From Parabacteroides goldsteinii DSM 19448 = WAL 12034 (GTDB lineage: Bacteria; Bacteroidota; Bacteroidia; Bacteroidales; Tannerellaceae): a stretch of DNA of 64,000 bases. Position 1 is the first letter of the stretch; every line of letters starts with the position of its first letter. Where the stretch lies: NCBI RefSeq assembly GCF_000969835.1, contig NZ_KQ033912.1, positions 3,185,373 through 3,249,372 on the forward strand, written 5' to 3'. The notes under the pieces were generated by a model that saw only the letters and a program-made list of their open reading frames with translations, had not been told where the DNA came from and ran no database searches. A program made the translations under genes and the position numbers. This document shows, one piece after another, positions 1 through 7,733 of this stretch.

Positions 1-1162
1 ATTCACTGTATTTTCCTTCCTGGCTTTCGACGCTGACATAGCCGCCGTGCGAGCGGGTGACGTTCATGACATAATTCAGTCCCAGGCCGAAACCTGTAAC
101 ACCATCGGCAGCATTGCTCCGGTTGATCGAAGCCCGTTCGAACTTGTCGAATATATGGTTTTGTGCAGCAAGAGAAATACCGATCCCGTTGTCTTTTACC
201 TTGATTTGTGTGAATTGGTTATACCGGCAGGAAGTGATCTGTATTTCGATCGCCTCCCCGGAGTATTTGATCGCATTGTCTATCAGGTTGCTGACCGCCT
301 CCTTCAGATATTCTTCATCCGCAAATATGTCTTCCGCTTCTATGTTTAACAGGAAAGTGACGGTTTTATTCGTCTTGGCAGTGAATAACTGTGTCAGTTC
401 CTCCAACATCGGGCGGATAGGGATCAGGCTTTTTTCAAGCAGTAATTGTCCGTGTTCCAGCTTGGAGATGGTCAGCACTTTGTTGGTCAGGGCCAGCAGA
501 TGTTGTGCTTCTTCTTCCAGGATGTCGAAGTATTTCTCTTTCTTCTCCGGTTTTCCGTCCAGCTTTCCGCTTCGGAGGATACGGGCACCCATCAGGATCG
601 AGCTGAGAGGTGTTTTCATATCGTGGATCATCGCATAGGAGAAGTCTTCCCGTATTCGTGCGATCTCGTCCTGTTGTTTGATAATTTTGATTTGCTTCCG
701 GATACAGATCAGCAGGATTCCCAGCGCAATAGTCGTTCCGAAGAAAAAGTAGAGTAGCTTGCCGATAGAACCTGCCCGCGGATTTTTAATGTATGCCTGT
801 ACGCCTTGTGTCTCACTGACCGGGAAAACAAAAGTGTGCCGTTCGTTGAACAGGCGGTTGTAATCTGTGAAATAGCGGATATTCTCCCGTTGTACCGCAG
901 CAGGGCTGTCCAGGGATACCGTATCTATGCGAAACGCCAGTTTGTCGAGATGGCGTTTGTCGAGTTCTTCCCGGAAGAGGGCGGGAAGGGATTTTGTTTT
1001 GTCTGTCTCATATTGTTCGGTAGCGTGGCAGAAAGATTCGTGTAGCTGTCGTGCCAGTTGTTCTTTTGTCAGTGAATAACTTCGCCCGATCCATTGCCCG
1101 ATAAGGAAAAGGACGATTAAGGAGGTGACAGCCGATGATATAATGTAGAATGATTTCGTCAT
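1..1162 (-). CDS. Membrane sensor histidine kinase (HisKA/HATPase), C-terminus cut by window edge
   Basis: The reading frame opens at ATG 1162 and runs off the left edge without a stop, so the last residues are missing. The N-terminus has a membrane segment (about residues 7-26), then a periplasmic domain of roughly 110 residues, a second membrane segment (about 133-155) and a HisKA phospho-acceptor motif reading YAMIHDMKTPLSS, with the histidine near residue 180. The HATPase N box (LIDNAIKYSG), G1 box (KDNGIGIS) and G2 region (FGLGLNYV) follow. It is a close paralogue of the kinase at 3965-5317, sharing the EDFSYAMIHDMKTPLSS block. By analogy with that pair, its response regulator should lie just beyond the left edge (inference). 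A TATCTTTG element precedes the start. Confidence 0.93.
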   Translation of the reverse strand, partial: MTKSFYIISSAVTSLIVLFLIGQWIGRSYSLTKEQLARQLHESFCHATEQYETDKTKSLPALFREELDKRHLDKLAFRIDTVSLDSPAAVQRENIRYFTDYNRLFNERHTFVFPVSETQGVQAYIKNPRAGSIGKLLYFFFGTTIALGILLICIRKQIKIIKQQDEIARIREDFSYAMIHDMKTPLSSILMGARILRSGKLDGKPEKKEKYFDILEEEAQHLLALTNKVLTISKLEHGQLLLEKSLIPIRPMLEELTQLFTAKTNKTVTFLLNIEAEDIFADEEYLKEAVSNLIDNAIKYSGEAIEIQITSCRYNQFTQIKVKDNGIGISLAAQNHIFDKFERASINRSNAADGVTGFGLGLNYVMNVTRSHGGYVSVESQEGKYSE

Positions 1163-1181
1163 AATACTTTGATTTCATTGG

Positions 1182-1189
1182 CAAAGATA
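1182..1189 (-). promoter_or_regulatory. -7 promoter element of the partial histidine kinase gene
   Basis: TATCTTTG on the minus strand, 20 bp upstream of the kinase ATG, matches the Bacteroidetes TAnnTTTG consensus. No clear -33 TTTG is present at the usual distance. The repeats at 1227-1253 lie further upstream and could serve both directions. Confidence 0.55.
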
Positions 1190-1226
1190 GGTAATTTCAT
1201 TTTTCCGGCACCCTTCGCTTTCCATC

Positions 1227-1283
1227 TTAACGTAAAGATAACGTTGGGATAACATTCCGTTTCTTTGTTCCTCTGTATCTTTG
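1227..1283 (+). promoter_or_regulatory. Triple TTAAC/ATAAC operator plus -7 box
   Basis: TTAAC at 1227 and ATAAC at 1238 and 1249 are direct repeats exactly 11 bp apart, and TATCTTTG (-7) lies at 1276-1283. The last repeat starts 27 bp before the -7 box, where a -33 TTG would be expected; none is present. The same geometry occurs at 5341-5397. Direct repeats at one-helical-turn spacing are typical of OmpR/PhoB-family activator sites, so this is probably the site of the two-component regulators encoded beside both copies (inference). Confidence 0.7.
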
Positions 1284-1313
1284 CAATGTAGAAATCAAAT
1301 AAAAACAAACGAT

Positions 1314-1913
1314 ATGGAAACAAAAGAAATGAATTTGGAAGGATACGCTCATTCGGAAGGCGTAGAGGTGAAAGTGAGTGCGGCCCGGGTAAATATAACG
1401 ATATTGCTCTATTTGTTCTTTTTTGTCGTAGGCGCAGTTGTATTGTTCAATTATATTTGGGGAGATGGCTCGAGTTATGGCGCCGGATATGAACTGGGAA
1501 ACATTGCCAGGCTACAGGCTTTATCTGTAAAAGGTGCAATTATTATGGCTCTTTGTTGTTTAGTATATACCTTGCTTCAATATGGTTTGCTGTATTGGTT
1601 TACCGGAAAAGATCGCCGGGCGCTCCATTGGAACACGGACTGGAAGTCATTAGGATTTCTGGTGAAGAAACCGCTGCTTTTGAAATATTACCGGATAGCG
1701 TTGCTGACTCCGTTTGTTCTGATTGGTTTACTTCCTTTTATACATGGTCTTTGTACAGGAAATGATGTCTGCTTTTTTATTGGTGTCTTCTGTATTGTGG
1801 GTAGCGGCGCTGATTGCTATTATTTCTGGAAACTTCGTTCTTTCAATGGCAACGATAAGATAGTGGATGGGGATGAGTCGCTGAGCGCTACTATTATAAA
1901 GAATTCTTATTAA
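1314..1913 (+). CDS. Predicted membrane protein, possibly DUF3267-like, unknown function
   Basis: 199 residues. ATG 1314 is chosen because it lies 38 bp after the -7 box at 1276; the frame is open further upstream only through a TTG inside that box. Four hydrophobic segments are visible, at about residues 29-51, 76-98, 128-147 and 152-170. The segment after the second, with ALHWNTDWKS and a PLLLKYYRIALLTPF stretch, resembles DUF3267 proteins, but the His-Glu zinc motif typical of that family is absent, so this assignment is weak. The gene diverges from the partial histidine kinase and carries the activator-type operator, which makes it a likely target of that two-component system. It is followed by a strong hairpin. 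Confidence 0.75.
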   Translation: METKEMNLEGYAHSEGVEVKVSAARVNITILLYLFFFVVGAVVLFNYIWGDGSSYGAGYELGNIARLQALSVKGAIIMALCCLVYTLLQYGLLYWFTGKDRRALHWNTDWKSLGFLVKKPLLLKYYRIALLTPFVLIGLLPFIHGLCTGNDVCFFIGVFCIVGSGADCYYFWKLRSFNGNDKIVDGDESLSATIIKNSY

Positions 1914-1945
1914 GACCTAAACCTATAAACACACTATTTTTATGA

Positions 1946-1975
1946 AAGAAGGCAGGAGAACTCTCTTGCCTTCTT
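1946..1975 (+). terminator. Rho-independent-type terminator of the membrane protein gene
   Basis: AAGAAGGCA (1946-1954) pairs with TGCCTTCTT (1967-1975); GAGA/TCTC extends the stem inwards with one G-U pair. The 3' arm runs into CTTTG, which also forms the -33 element of the aroB promoter. Confidence 0.7.
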
Positions 1976-1976
1976 C

Positions 1977-2007
1977 TTTGATAATCGAATAACAAATAAT
2001 ACCTTTG
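1977..2007 (+). promoter_or_regulatory. aroB promoter
   Basis: TTTG at 1977-1980 and TACCTTTG at 2000-2007 are separated by 19 bp, an exact match to the Bacteroidetes primary-sigma consensus. The ATG follows 29 bp after the -7 box. Confidence 0.8.
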
Positions 2008-2035
2008 TAACCTAAGAAGCAAAATAATAAAATAT

Positions 2036-3100
2036 ATGGCCGAACAAAAAGTAGTGATAAGTAAGGATTTGAAAGCAGATTTACAAGCATTCCTTGCAAC
2101 ACTGAATTACGATAAACTGTTTATTCTTACCGATACAAATACACAGGAAAAGTGTTATCCGCTGATACAGGATGTGCCGGCAATCAAAGAGGCTCCGGTA
2201 ATAACTGTCGATGCCGGTGATACGCATAAAGGTTTGGAGGCTTTGTCGAATATCTGGATGCGCCTTTCCAATGAAGGGGCTTCCCGTAACTCACTGTTGG
2301 TGAACCTGGGTGGTGGCATGGTGACGGATATGGGCGGTTTTGCCGGTGCTACTTTCAAGCGCGGCTTGAAGACGGTCAATATCCCTACAACACTGATGGC
2401 CTCGGTAGATGCTGCCGTGGGAGGTAAGACCGGTATTAATTTCAACGGATTAAAGAACGAAATAGGTTCTTTCTATCCGCCGGAATGCGTGTTTATCGAT
2501 TGTGAATTTCTTCGTACGCTGGATAGGGATAACCTGTTATCCGGCTATGCGGAAATGATTAAACATGCGCTGATCAGTTCGATGGACACCTATGCGACAG
2601 TTATGTTGTTCGACCTCGACCAGAAGATGGATTATGCATTCCTGAATAAGATGGTGGCGCAATCGGTTGCCGTTAAGGAACGTATCGTGGCAGAGGACCC
2701 GAAAGAACACGGTATCCGCAAGGCTTTGAACTTCGGCCATACGATTGGACATGCTTACGAAAGTCTTTCTTTCAAAAAGAACCGTCCTCTATTGCACGGT
2801 CATGCGGTGGCTGCCGGTATCGTGAGCGAGTTATATCTGTCCTACAAGTTATGCGGTTTCCCTTCGAGCAATCTGAGCCAGGTTATCCAGTATATCAAAG
2901 AATATTATCCGGCTTTCATCTTTGATTGCAAAGACTACGAAACTTTATATGAACTGATGACCCATGATAAGAAGAATGAAGGTGGTATAATTAACTTTAC
3001 CCTTTTATCTAAAATCGGTGAGGTTCAGATAAATCAGGCAGTGACAAAAGAGAAAATACTGGAGTCATTAGATTTTTACCGCGAAAGTTTTGGCGTATAA
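2036..3100 (+). CDS. aroB: 3-dehydroquinate synthase
   Basis: 354 residues. It converts DAHP to 3-dehydroquinate, the second step of the shikimate pathway for aromatic amino acids, using NAD and a divalent metal in the cytoplasm. Visible family signatures are the nucleotide-binding NLGGGMVTDMGGFAGA block (about residues 90-105), PTTLMASVDAAVGGKTGIN (about 117-135), the metal-ligand region SGYAEMIKHALI (about 168-180) and the histidine-rich FGHTIGHAYE (about 233-242) and LLHGHAVAAG (about 252-262) motifs. Length is normal. The gene has its own promoter, and the downstream tRNA promoter overlaps its stop codon. It is a housekeeping gene between two paralogous kinase modules. Confidence 0.97.
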   Translation: MAEQKVVISKDLKADLQAFLATLNYDKLFILTDTNTQEKCYPLIQDVPAIKEAPVITVDAGDTHKGLEALSNIWMRLSNEGASRNSLLVNLGGGMVTDMGGFAGATFKRGLKTVNIPTTLMASVDAAVGGKTGINFNGLKNEIGSFYPPECVFIDCEFLRTLDRDNLLSGYAEMIKHALISSMDTYATVMLFDLDQKMDYAFLNKMVAQSVAVKERIVAEDPKEHGIRKALNFGHTIGHAYESLSFKKNRPLLHGHAVAAGIVSELYLSYKLCGFPSSNLSQVIQYIKEYYPAFIFDCKDYETLYELMTHDKKNEGGIINFTLLSKIGEVQINQAVTKEKILESLDFYRESFGV

Positions 3101-3119
3101 AGGAAAAATCTTACCTTTG
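3089..3119 (+). promoter_or_regulatory. tRNA-Pro promoter overlapping the aroB stop codon
   Basis: TTTG at 3089-3092 and TACCTTTG at 3112-3119 have a 19-bp spacer. The -33 box lies inside the last codons of aroB and the mature tRNA begins 17 bp after the -7 box. Confidence 0.78.
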
Positions 3120-3135
3120 CAGCCGTAAAGAAAAA

Positions 3136-3209
3136 CGGGATGTAGCTCAGCCCGGTAGAGTACGCGTCTGGGGGGCGTGTGGTCGCAAGTTCGAATCTTG
3201 TCATCCCGA
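3136..3209 (+). tRNA. tRNA-Pro (anticodon GGG)
   Basis: Acceptor arms CGGGATG (3136-3142) and CATCCCG (3202-3208) pair fully, with discriminator A. The D loop has AGCTCAG, the anticodon loop reads CTGGGGG with GGG at the anticodon position, and the T arm contains GTTCGAAT. CCA is not encoded. It is flanked by a consensus promoter and a strong hairpin. Confidence 0.96.
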
Positions 3210-3223
3210 CAATTACTGAGCGG

Positions 3224-3258
3224 AAAGGGAGTTAAGTTTTATGCTTGACTCCCTTTTT
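3224..3258 (+). terminator. Terminator after tRNA-Pro
   Basis: AAAGGGAGTTAAG (3224-3236) pairs with CTTGACTCCCTTT (3244-3256) with one G-U pair, followed by a short T run. It may also terminate the response-regulator transcript coming from the right. Confidence 0.8.
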
Positions 3259-3269
3259 ATCTTTATGCT

Positions 3270-3968
3270 TTACTTATCCACCAACATTAATCCGACTCCT
3301 CTTATCGTTTTTATCAATACAAGCGGGTCATCTTCCAGGAGTTTTCTAAGTTTTGCTATAAAAACATCTAATGTACGTGATGCAAAATAATCGTCTTCCG
3401 TATTCCAGAAACGGCTGAGGATTGCTTCCCGTTTTATTGTTTCGTTTTTGTTTTCTGCCAGAAGTTGCAGGATTTGTGCTTCCCGTACGGTCAGTATTTT
3501 CTTCTCGTTTGTCTCATCATTCCGGAGGGAAGCATGTTCTGCATCCAGCGTATAACGGCCGATTTTGTAAAATCTGCTTTCATTCCGTGTCTTTGTACCC
3601 TCCTTCATTTTTAGTAATCCATGAATATGGGCATCCAGTTCATCGGGAACAAAGGGTTTTTTGATGTAGTTGTTTACACCTATTTTGTAGCCTTCCCTCA
3701 CATCTTTGGGGGAAGTCAGGGCGGAAGCGAATACGATTGGAGTATCGCCGTCTGTTTCACGGATGCGTTCCACCATCTGGAATCCATTCATGACAGGCAT
3801 GTCGATGTCCGAAATGATAATATCCGGATGATGTTGTTGCCAGGCTTGCAAACCTTCCATGCCGTTGCCGGCGGTTATGACTTCGTATCCTCCGATGATA
3901 TCCTGTAATCCGCTTTGTATGATATAGGATAAAGTCGGGTCGTCTTCTACTAAAAGTAACTTTATCAT
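3270..3968 (-). CDS. OmpR/PhoB-family response regulator
   Basis: 232 residues. An N-terminal receiver domain (about residues 1-120) shows the acidic pair EDD, phospho-acceptor aspartate in IISDIDMP (near residue 54) and the lysine in IKKPFVP. A winged-helix DNA-binding domain follows (about 135-230), with ILTVREAQILQLLAENKN and the recognition region RTLDVFIAKLRKLL. The ATG overlaps the kinase stop codon as ATGA, so the two genes are translationally coupled. Known family members bind tandem direct repeats about 11 bp apart, which fits the TTAAC repeats at 5341-5367 upstream of the divergent receptor gene (inference). Confidence 0.95.
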   Translation of the reverse strand: MIKLLLVEDDPTLSYIIQSGLQDIIGGYEVITAGNGMEGLQAWQQHHPDIIISDIDMPVMNGFQMVERIRETDGDTPIVFASALTSPKDVREGYKIGVNNYIKKPFVPDELDAHIHGLLKMKEGTKTRNESRFYKIGRYTLDAEHASLRNDETNEKKILTVREAQILQLLAENKNETIKREAILSRFWNTEDDYFASRTLDVFIAKLRKLLEDDPLVLIKTIRGVGLMLVDK

Positions 3969-5317
3969 GATGCTGTTGTTTTTCGTGGAATATATAAGGT
4001 AAATTCACTGAATTCACCTTCCAGGCTGTTTACTATCACTTTTCCTTCATGGGCTTCCATCACCTGATATACATAATTCAGTCCCAGGCCGAACCCGGTT
4101 GTCCCGCCCGATTTTGTACGCAAAGATGCAGAGGCGCGTTCGAACTTGTCGAAAATCGTTTTCATATCCTTTTCGGAGATTCCGATACCGTTATCCCGTA
4201 CTTTGATAAGCGTATATTTATCTGTTACCTGTGAACTGATATCTATATTGACAGATTCTCCGGAATATTTGATGGAGTTATCCAGCAGGTTGCTGATGGC
4301 TTCTTTTATAAATTCATCATCGGCGTATGCCGTGTCTGCCTGGAGATTAATTGTGATATGTACCGGTTTGGTCGCCTTTGTGGTGAACTTCTCTTTTAAG
4401 TCGGCCATCATTGGTTGCAGTTCAAAGGTGGATTTGGCCATTTCCAGTTTATGATTTTCCAGTTTGGAAAGAGTTAACACTTTATTGGTCAACATTAACA
4501 GATGGTCTGATTCGTTTTCTATGATGGTGAAGTATTTCTCTTTTATCTCCGGTTTATCGTCCAGTCGTCCGCTATGCAGGAAGTTGGCACACATGATGAT
4601 GGAACTGAGCGGGGTTTTCATATCATGTATCATGGCGTAAGAGAAATCTTCTCTCATCCGGGCTATCTTATTTTGTTTGCTGATGATTTTTATCTGGTAA
4701 AGAATGCAGTAGACAACAAAGACCATGATAAGACCTGTTGCAACCAGCAACAGTCCCATCTGACGGAAAACAGCCCAGTAAGGATTGATTAAAACAGCCT
4801 GAAGTCCCTGACTATTATCTGATTTGATGAATGTTATATCTGTTTGTAATGCTTGGTAATCATGTGGAATTTGAAAATCAGGGACAGAACTGCTCAAAAC
4901 AGAACCAGTGGAGTCGACCAGGTTGCAGGTTGTCTGTGTGTGGATATTGGCTTGCCCCAACTGGACCTGGTAGATAGAATCCAGTTTATCCAGTGCCACA
5001 GGCACATGAAGAAGAGTATCCATTGTTTCCTGTATAAACAGATAAACTTTATTGACTGCATAATCACTGTAGTCAATATTGTCACTTAGATCCATGTGAA
5101 AATTTTTCTCGATCGATACATCATTACCGTCTTCATCCGTGTAGTTATCCATTCTCATATGCAATTCAGTCGTGACGGCGGTCTTAAATAATTCATTACT
5201 TTTCTTGATTGTTTCATTCCTGACGGTCGAGTAGGTCGTGAACAGCCAGATACCCTGTAAAGCCAATATAGCCAGTAATCCGCACAGAGTAAGTATTTTA
5301 ATCGGTCTATTATTCAT
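3965..5317 (-). CDS. Membrane sensor histidine kinase
   Basis: 450 residues. Membrane segments lie at about 9-27 and 187-207 around a periplasmic sensor domain with no recognised family. The HisKA motif YAMIHDMKTPLSS places the phospho-accepting histidine near residue 231; the HATPase domain has LLDNSIKYSG, VRDNGIGIS and a FGLGLNYV G2 region. It forms an operon with the downstream response regulator and is divergent from the outer-membrane receptor at 5434. It is paralogous to the partial kinase at the left edge. The ligand cannot be read from the sequence. Confidence 0.95.
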   Translation of the reverse strand: MNNRPIKILTLCGLLAILALQGIWLFTTYSTVRNETIKKSNELFKTAVTTELHMRMDNYTDEDGNDVSIEKNFHMDLSDNIDYSDYAVNKVYLFIQETMDTLLHVPVALDKLDSIYQVQLGQANIHTQTTCNLVDSTGSVLSSSVPDFQIPHDYQALQTDITFIKSDNSQGLQAVLINPYWAVFRQMGLLLVATGLIMVFVVYCILYQIKIISKQNKIARMREDFSYAMIHDMKTPLSSIIMCANFLHSGRLDDKPEIKEKYFTIIENESDHLLMLTNKVLTLSKLENHKLEMAKSTFELQPMMADLKEKFTTKATKPVHITINLQADTAYADDEFIKEAISNLLDNSIKYSGESVNIDISSQVTDKYTLIKVRDNGIGISEKDMKTIFDKFERASASLRTKSGGTTGFGLGLNYVYQVMEAHEGKVIVNSLEGEFSEFTLYIPRKTTAS

Positions 5318-5340
5318 GTTTCGTCATTCCTTTTTTCCCG

Positions 5341-5397
5341 TTAACCTAACATTAACCCGGCATTAACCCGGTCCGGGAATGCCTTGTTTTACTTTTG
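5341..5397 (+). promoter_or_regulatory. Triple TTAAC operator plus -7 box of the outer-membrane receptor gene
   Basis: TTAAC starts at 5341, 5352 and 5363 (11-bp period), each followed by C. TACTTTTG (-7) is at 5390-5397. Distances are the same as at 1227-1283: 49 bp from first repeat to -7 and 27 bp from the last. No -33 TTG is present, as expected for an activator-dependent promoter. Confidence 0.75.
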
Positions 5398-5433
5398 CTG
5401 CATCAAAGGTAAAGAATTTAAAATAGAGAGAAT

Positions 5434-7722
5434 ATGATACGTAAATGTTTTTTATTAGCAGCCGGTATATTGCTTATCAGAATGATGGCAGATGCGCAAG
5501 ACGTTAAAGGAAAAGTAGTTGATGCCTCACAGGCGCCGGTCGAATCAGTAACCGTAGTGATGCAGACCATCGATTCTGCATTTGTTGATGCTGTCATAAC
5601 GGATATGGACGGTAACTTTATGCTGAAACAGCATCCGGATAAGTATCGTTTGATTTTTCAGCATTTATTATACCAGACCCAAATAAAAGAATATTCAGGG
5701 GAGGATGCCGGAATCATAATGATGCAGGAACAGGATTATGCACTGAACGAGGTCGTAATAAAAGGTGAACGTCCGCAGGTAAAGGTTGAAAACGGAGCGC
5801 TGGTTTATGATGTGTCAGTATTGGCTGAAAAATCGACAGTCAGCAATGCGTATGAATCCATCCTGCATCTGCCGGGAGTTATGGAGCAGAATGAAAGTAT
5901 CAGCCTGGCCGGTACTGGTAATGTAACGGTCATATTGAATGGAAAACCTTCTTCCATGACGAATGACCAGTTAGTCAATTTATTGAAAAACATGCCTGTA
6001 TCTAATGTGGCGAAAGCAGAAGTGATGTATAATGCACCGGCAAAATATCGTGTTAGGGGAGCAGTGATTAACCTGGTCCTGAAAAACACGAAATCGGAAG
6101 AACCGTTTGTGCGCGGTGAGGTGGGAACGGAGTACATGCAGGCCCGTTATGCCAATGGAAGCGGACATGCGAATCTTTCCTTTGTGGGAAAGAAACTATC
6201 GGCTGATATTCTTTATTCTGCCGACTATCAGAAAAGGATTATTGATAATGATATTATATCTCATCATAAGATCGGAGATATAATATATGATATAGAACAA
6301 TATAATAAAGGAGAACGTCGCGGGCTGACCCATAATATGCGTGCCGCATTGGATTATCTGTTATCGGAAAATGATCATCTGAATATGGCTTATACTTCTG
6401 CAATCACTCCAAACAGGAAAGCCGTGGAAAAGTCTTCAGGCAATTTTTCCGAATCCTCTAATAGTAAAATGGGTGATGAACAAATGCATAATGTAAATGT
6501 GGATTATACTTCTTCCCTGGGTTTGAATGTCGGTCTCGATTATACCTATTATAATTATCCGTCCACTCAGGATTATATAAATAAGACAGAAAGTTCCGAA
6601 CAATTGTTTCTGGCTGATGCCAGCCAGACAATCAACCGTTGGAATGTATATGCCGGACAGACCCATACTTTACCTTCTGATTGGGAGTTGAATTATGGCA
6701 TCGACTTTACATTTGCCAAAGATAAAAGCTCGCAAATCTATCGTCCGCAGGATGGTTCCGATATGTCGGGGCTGAATACCTGTACAGATCTGAAAGAAGA
6801 AACGTATAATTTCTATGGTGGTGTTGAAAAGTCTTTCAACGACAAACTTTCCTTATCTCTGTCTGTTGCCGGAGAGTATTATAAATTAATGAATTATAAA
6901 AAGTGGGCCGTTTATCCTGCGATGCAGTTAAGCTATGCCCTTTCCGACAGCCATATCTTCCAGTTGGGATTTTCTTCCGATAAGACGTATCCGGAGTATT
7001 GGACTATTCAGGAATCTGTTAGTTATATGAATGGGTATGCAATGCTTTTGGGGAATCCGGCGTTACGGCCGTCTACCGATTATACGGCAGAACTGACATA
7101 TGTTTTGAAGAATAAGTATATGTTTAATGTGTATTATAGCTACATAAAAGATTTGTTTAATCAATTGGCTTACCAAAGCCCGGATAAACTAGCATTGATT
7201 TACCAGACAATTAATTATGATTATGAAGAGAATTATGGCGCAACGGCAACAATTCCTTTCTCTGTCGGCAGTTTCTGGAATTCTCAGATTACGTTGGACG
7301 GATCTATCCTCAAAGATGTTTGCGATTCGTTTCATGCTATTCGCTTTAACCGGACAAAATTCCGGGGAATCGCAATGATGAACAATACCTTCAAGCTCTT
7401 TTCGGAACCGGATATTCGTCTGGAACTGAATAGTATGTATGTTTCGTCTTTTATACAGGGTATATATGATATTTCTCCCATCTGGAAGATAGACGCCGGT
7501 TTGAAATGGACTTTTGCCGGAAAGAAAGCTGAATTGAAATTGAAAGCGAATGATCTGTTCGATTCATTCAATCCGGATACCAAAATAAATTATAAAGGCC
7601 AGCACCTGATAATGAATCAGAGACGTGATAGCCGGAACATTTCAGTTTCGTTCGTTTATAAGTTCGGTGGCTATAAAGCTAAAGAACATAAATCGGTCGA
7701 TACTTCCAGGTTTGGATTTTGA
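5434..7722 (+). CDS. Outer-membrane beta-barrel, TonB-receptor-like protein
   Basis: 762 residues. A signal peptide (about 1-22, ending near ADAQ) is followed by a carboxypeptidase-regulatory-like beta-sandwich (about 23-100), a plug-like domain (about 105-215, with VEVIKGERPQ-like start reading NEVVIKGERPQ and a GKPSSMTNDQLVNLLKNM loop) and a long barrel ending in ISVSFVYKFGG before a short tail. No STN domain is present and no SusD partner follows, so it is not a SusC. It belongs to the outer-membrane beta-barrel family common in Bacteroidetes. The substrate is unknown. The operator upstream and the divergent kinase/regulator operon suggest that this is the system's main target. Confidence 0.88.
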   Translation: MIRKCFLLAAGILLIRMMADAQDVKGKVVDASQAPVESVTVVMQTIDSAFVDAVITDMDGNFMLKQHPDKYRLIFQHLLYQTQIKEYSGEDAGIIMMQEQDYALNEVVIKGERPQVKVENGALVYDVSVLAEKSTVSNAYESILHLPGVMEQNESISLAGTGNVTVILNGKPSSMTNDQLVNLLKNMPVSNVAKAEVMYNAPAKYRVRGAVINLVLKNTKSEEPFVRGEVGTEYMQARYANGSGHANLSFVGKKLSADILYSADYQKRIIDNDIISHHKIGDIIYDIEQYNKGERRGLTHNMRAALDYLLSENDHLNMAYTSAITPNRKAVEKSSGNFSESSNSKMGDEQMHNVNVDYTSSLGLNVGLDYTYYNYPSTQDYINKTESSEQLFLADASQTINRWNVYAGQTHTLPSDWELNYGIDFTFAKDKSSQIYRPQDGSDMSGLNTCTDLKEETYNFYGGVEKSFNDKLSLSLSVAGEYYKLMNYKKWAVYPAMQLSYALSDSHIFQLGFSSDKTYPEYWTIQESVSYMNGYAMLLGNPALRPSTDYTAELTYVLKNKYMFNVYYSYIKDLFNQLAYQSPDKLALIYQTINYDYEENYGATATIPFSVGSFWNSQITLDGSILKDVCDSFHAIRFNRTKFRGIAMMNNTFKLFSEPDIRLELNSMYVSSFIQGIYDISPIWKIDAGLKWTFAGKKAELKLKANDLFDSFNPDTKINYKGQHLIMNQRRDSRNISVSFVYKFGGYKAKEHKSVDTSRFGF

Positions 7723-7733
7723 CGGAGGTTTGA

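Noticed and set aside
114..638. 174-codon plus-strand frame antisense to the first histidine kinase
   Set aside because: It is a shadow of the kinase frame; kinase motifs are intact on the other strand.
1314..1913. Active zinc metalloprotease (DUF3267)
   Set aside because: No His-Glu zinc motif is present in the expected helix, so only a weak family resemblance is reported.
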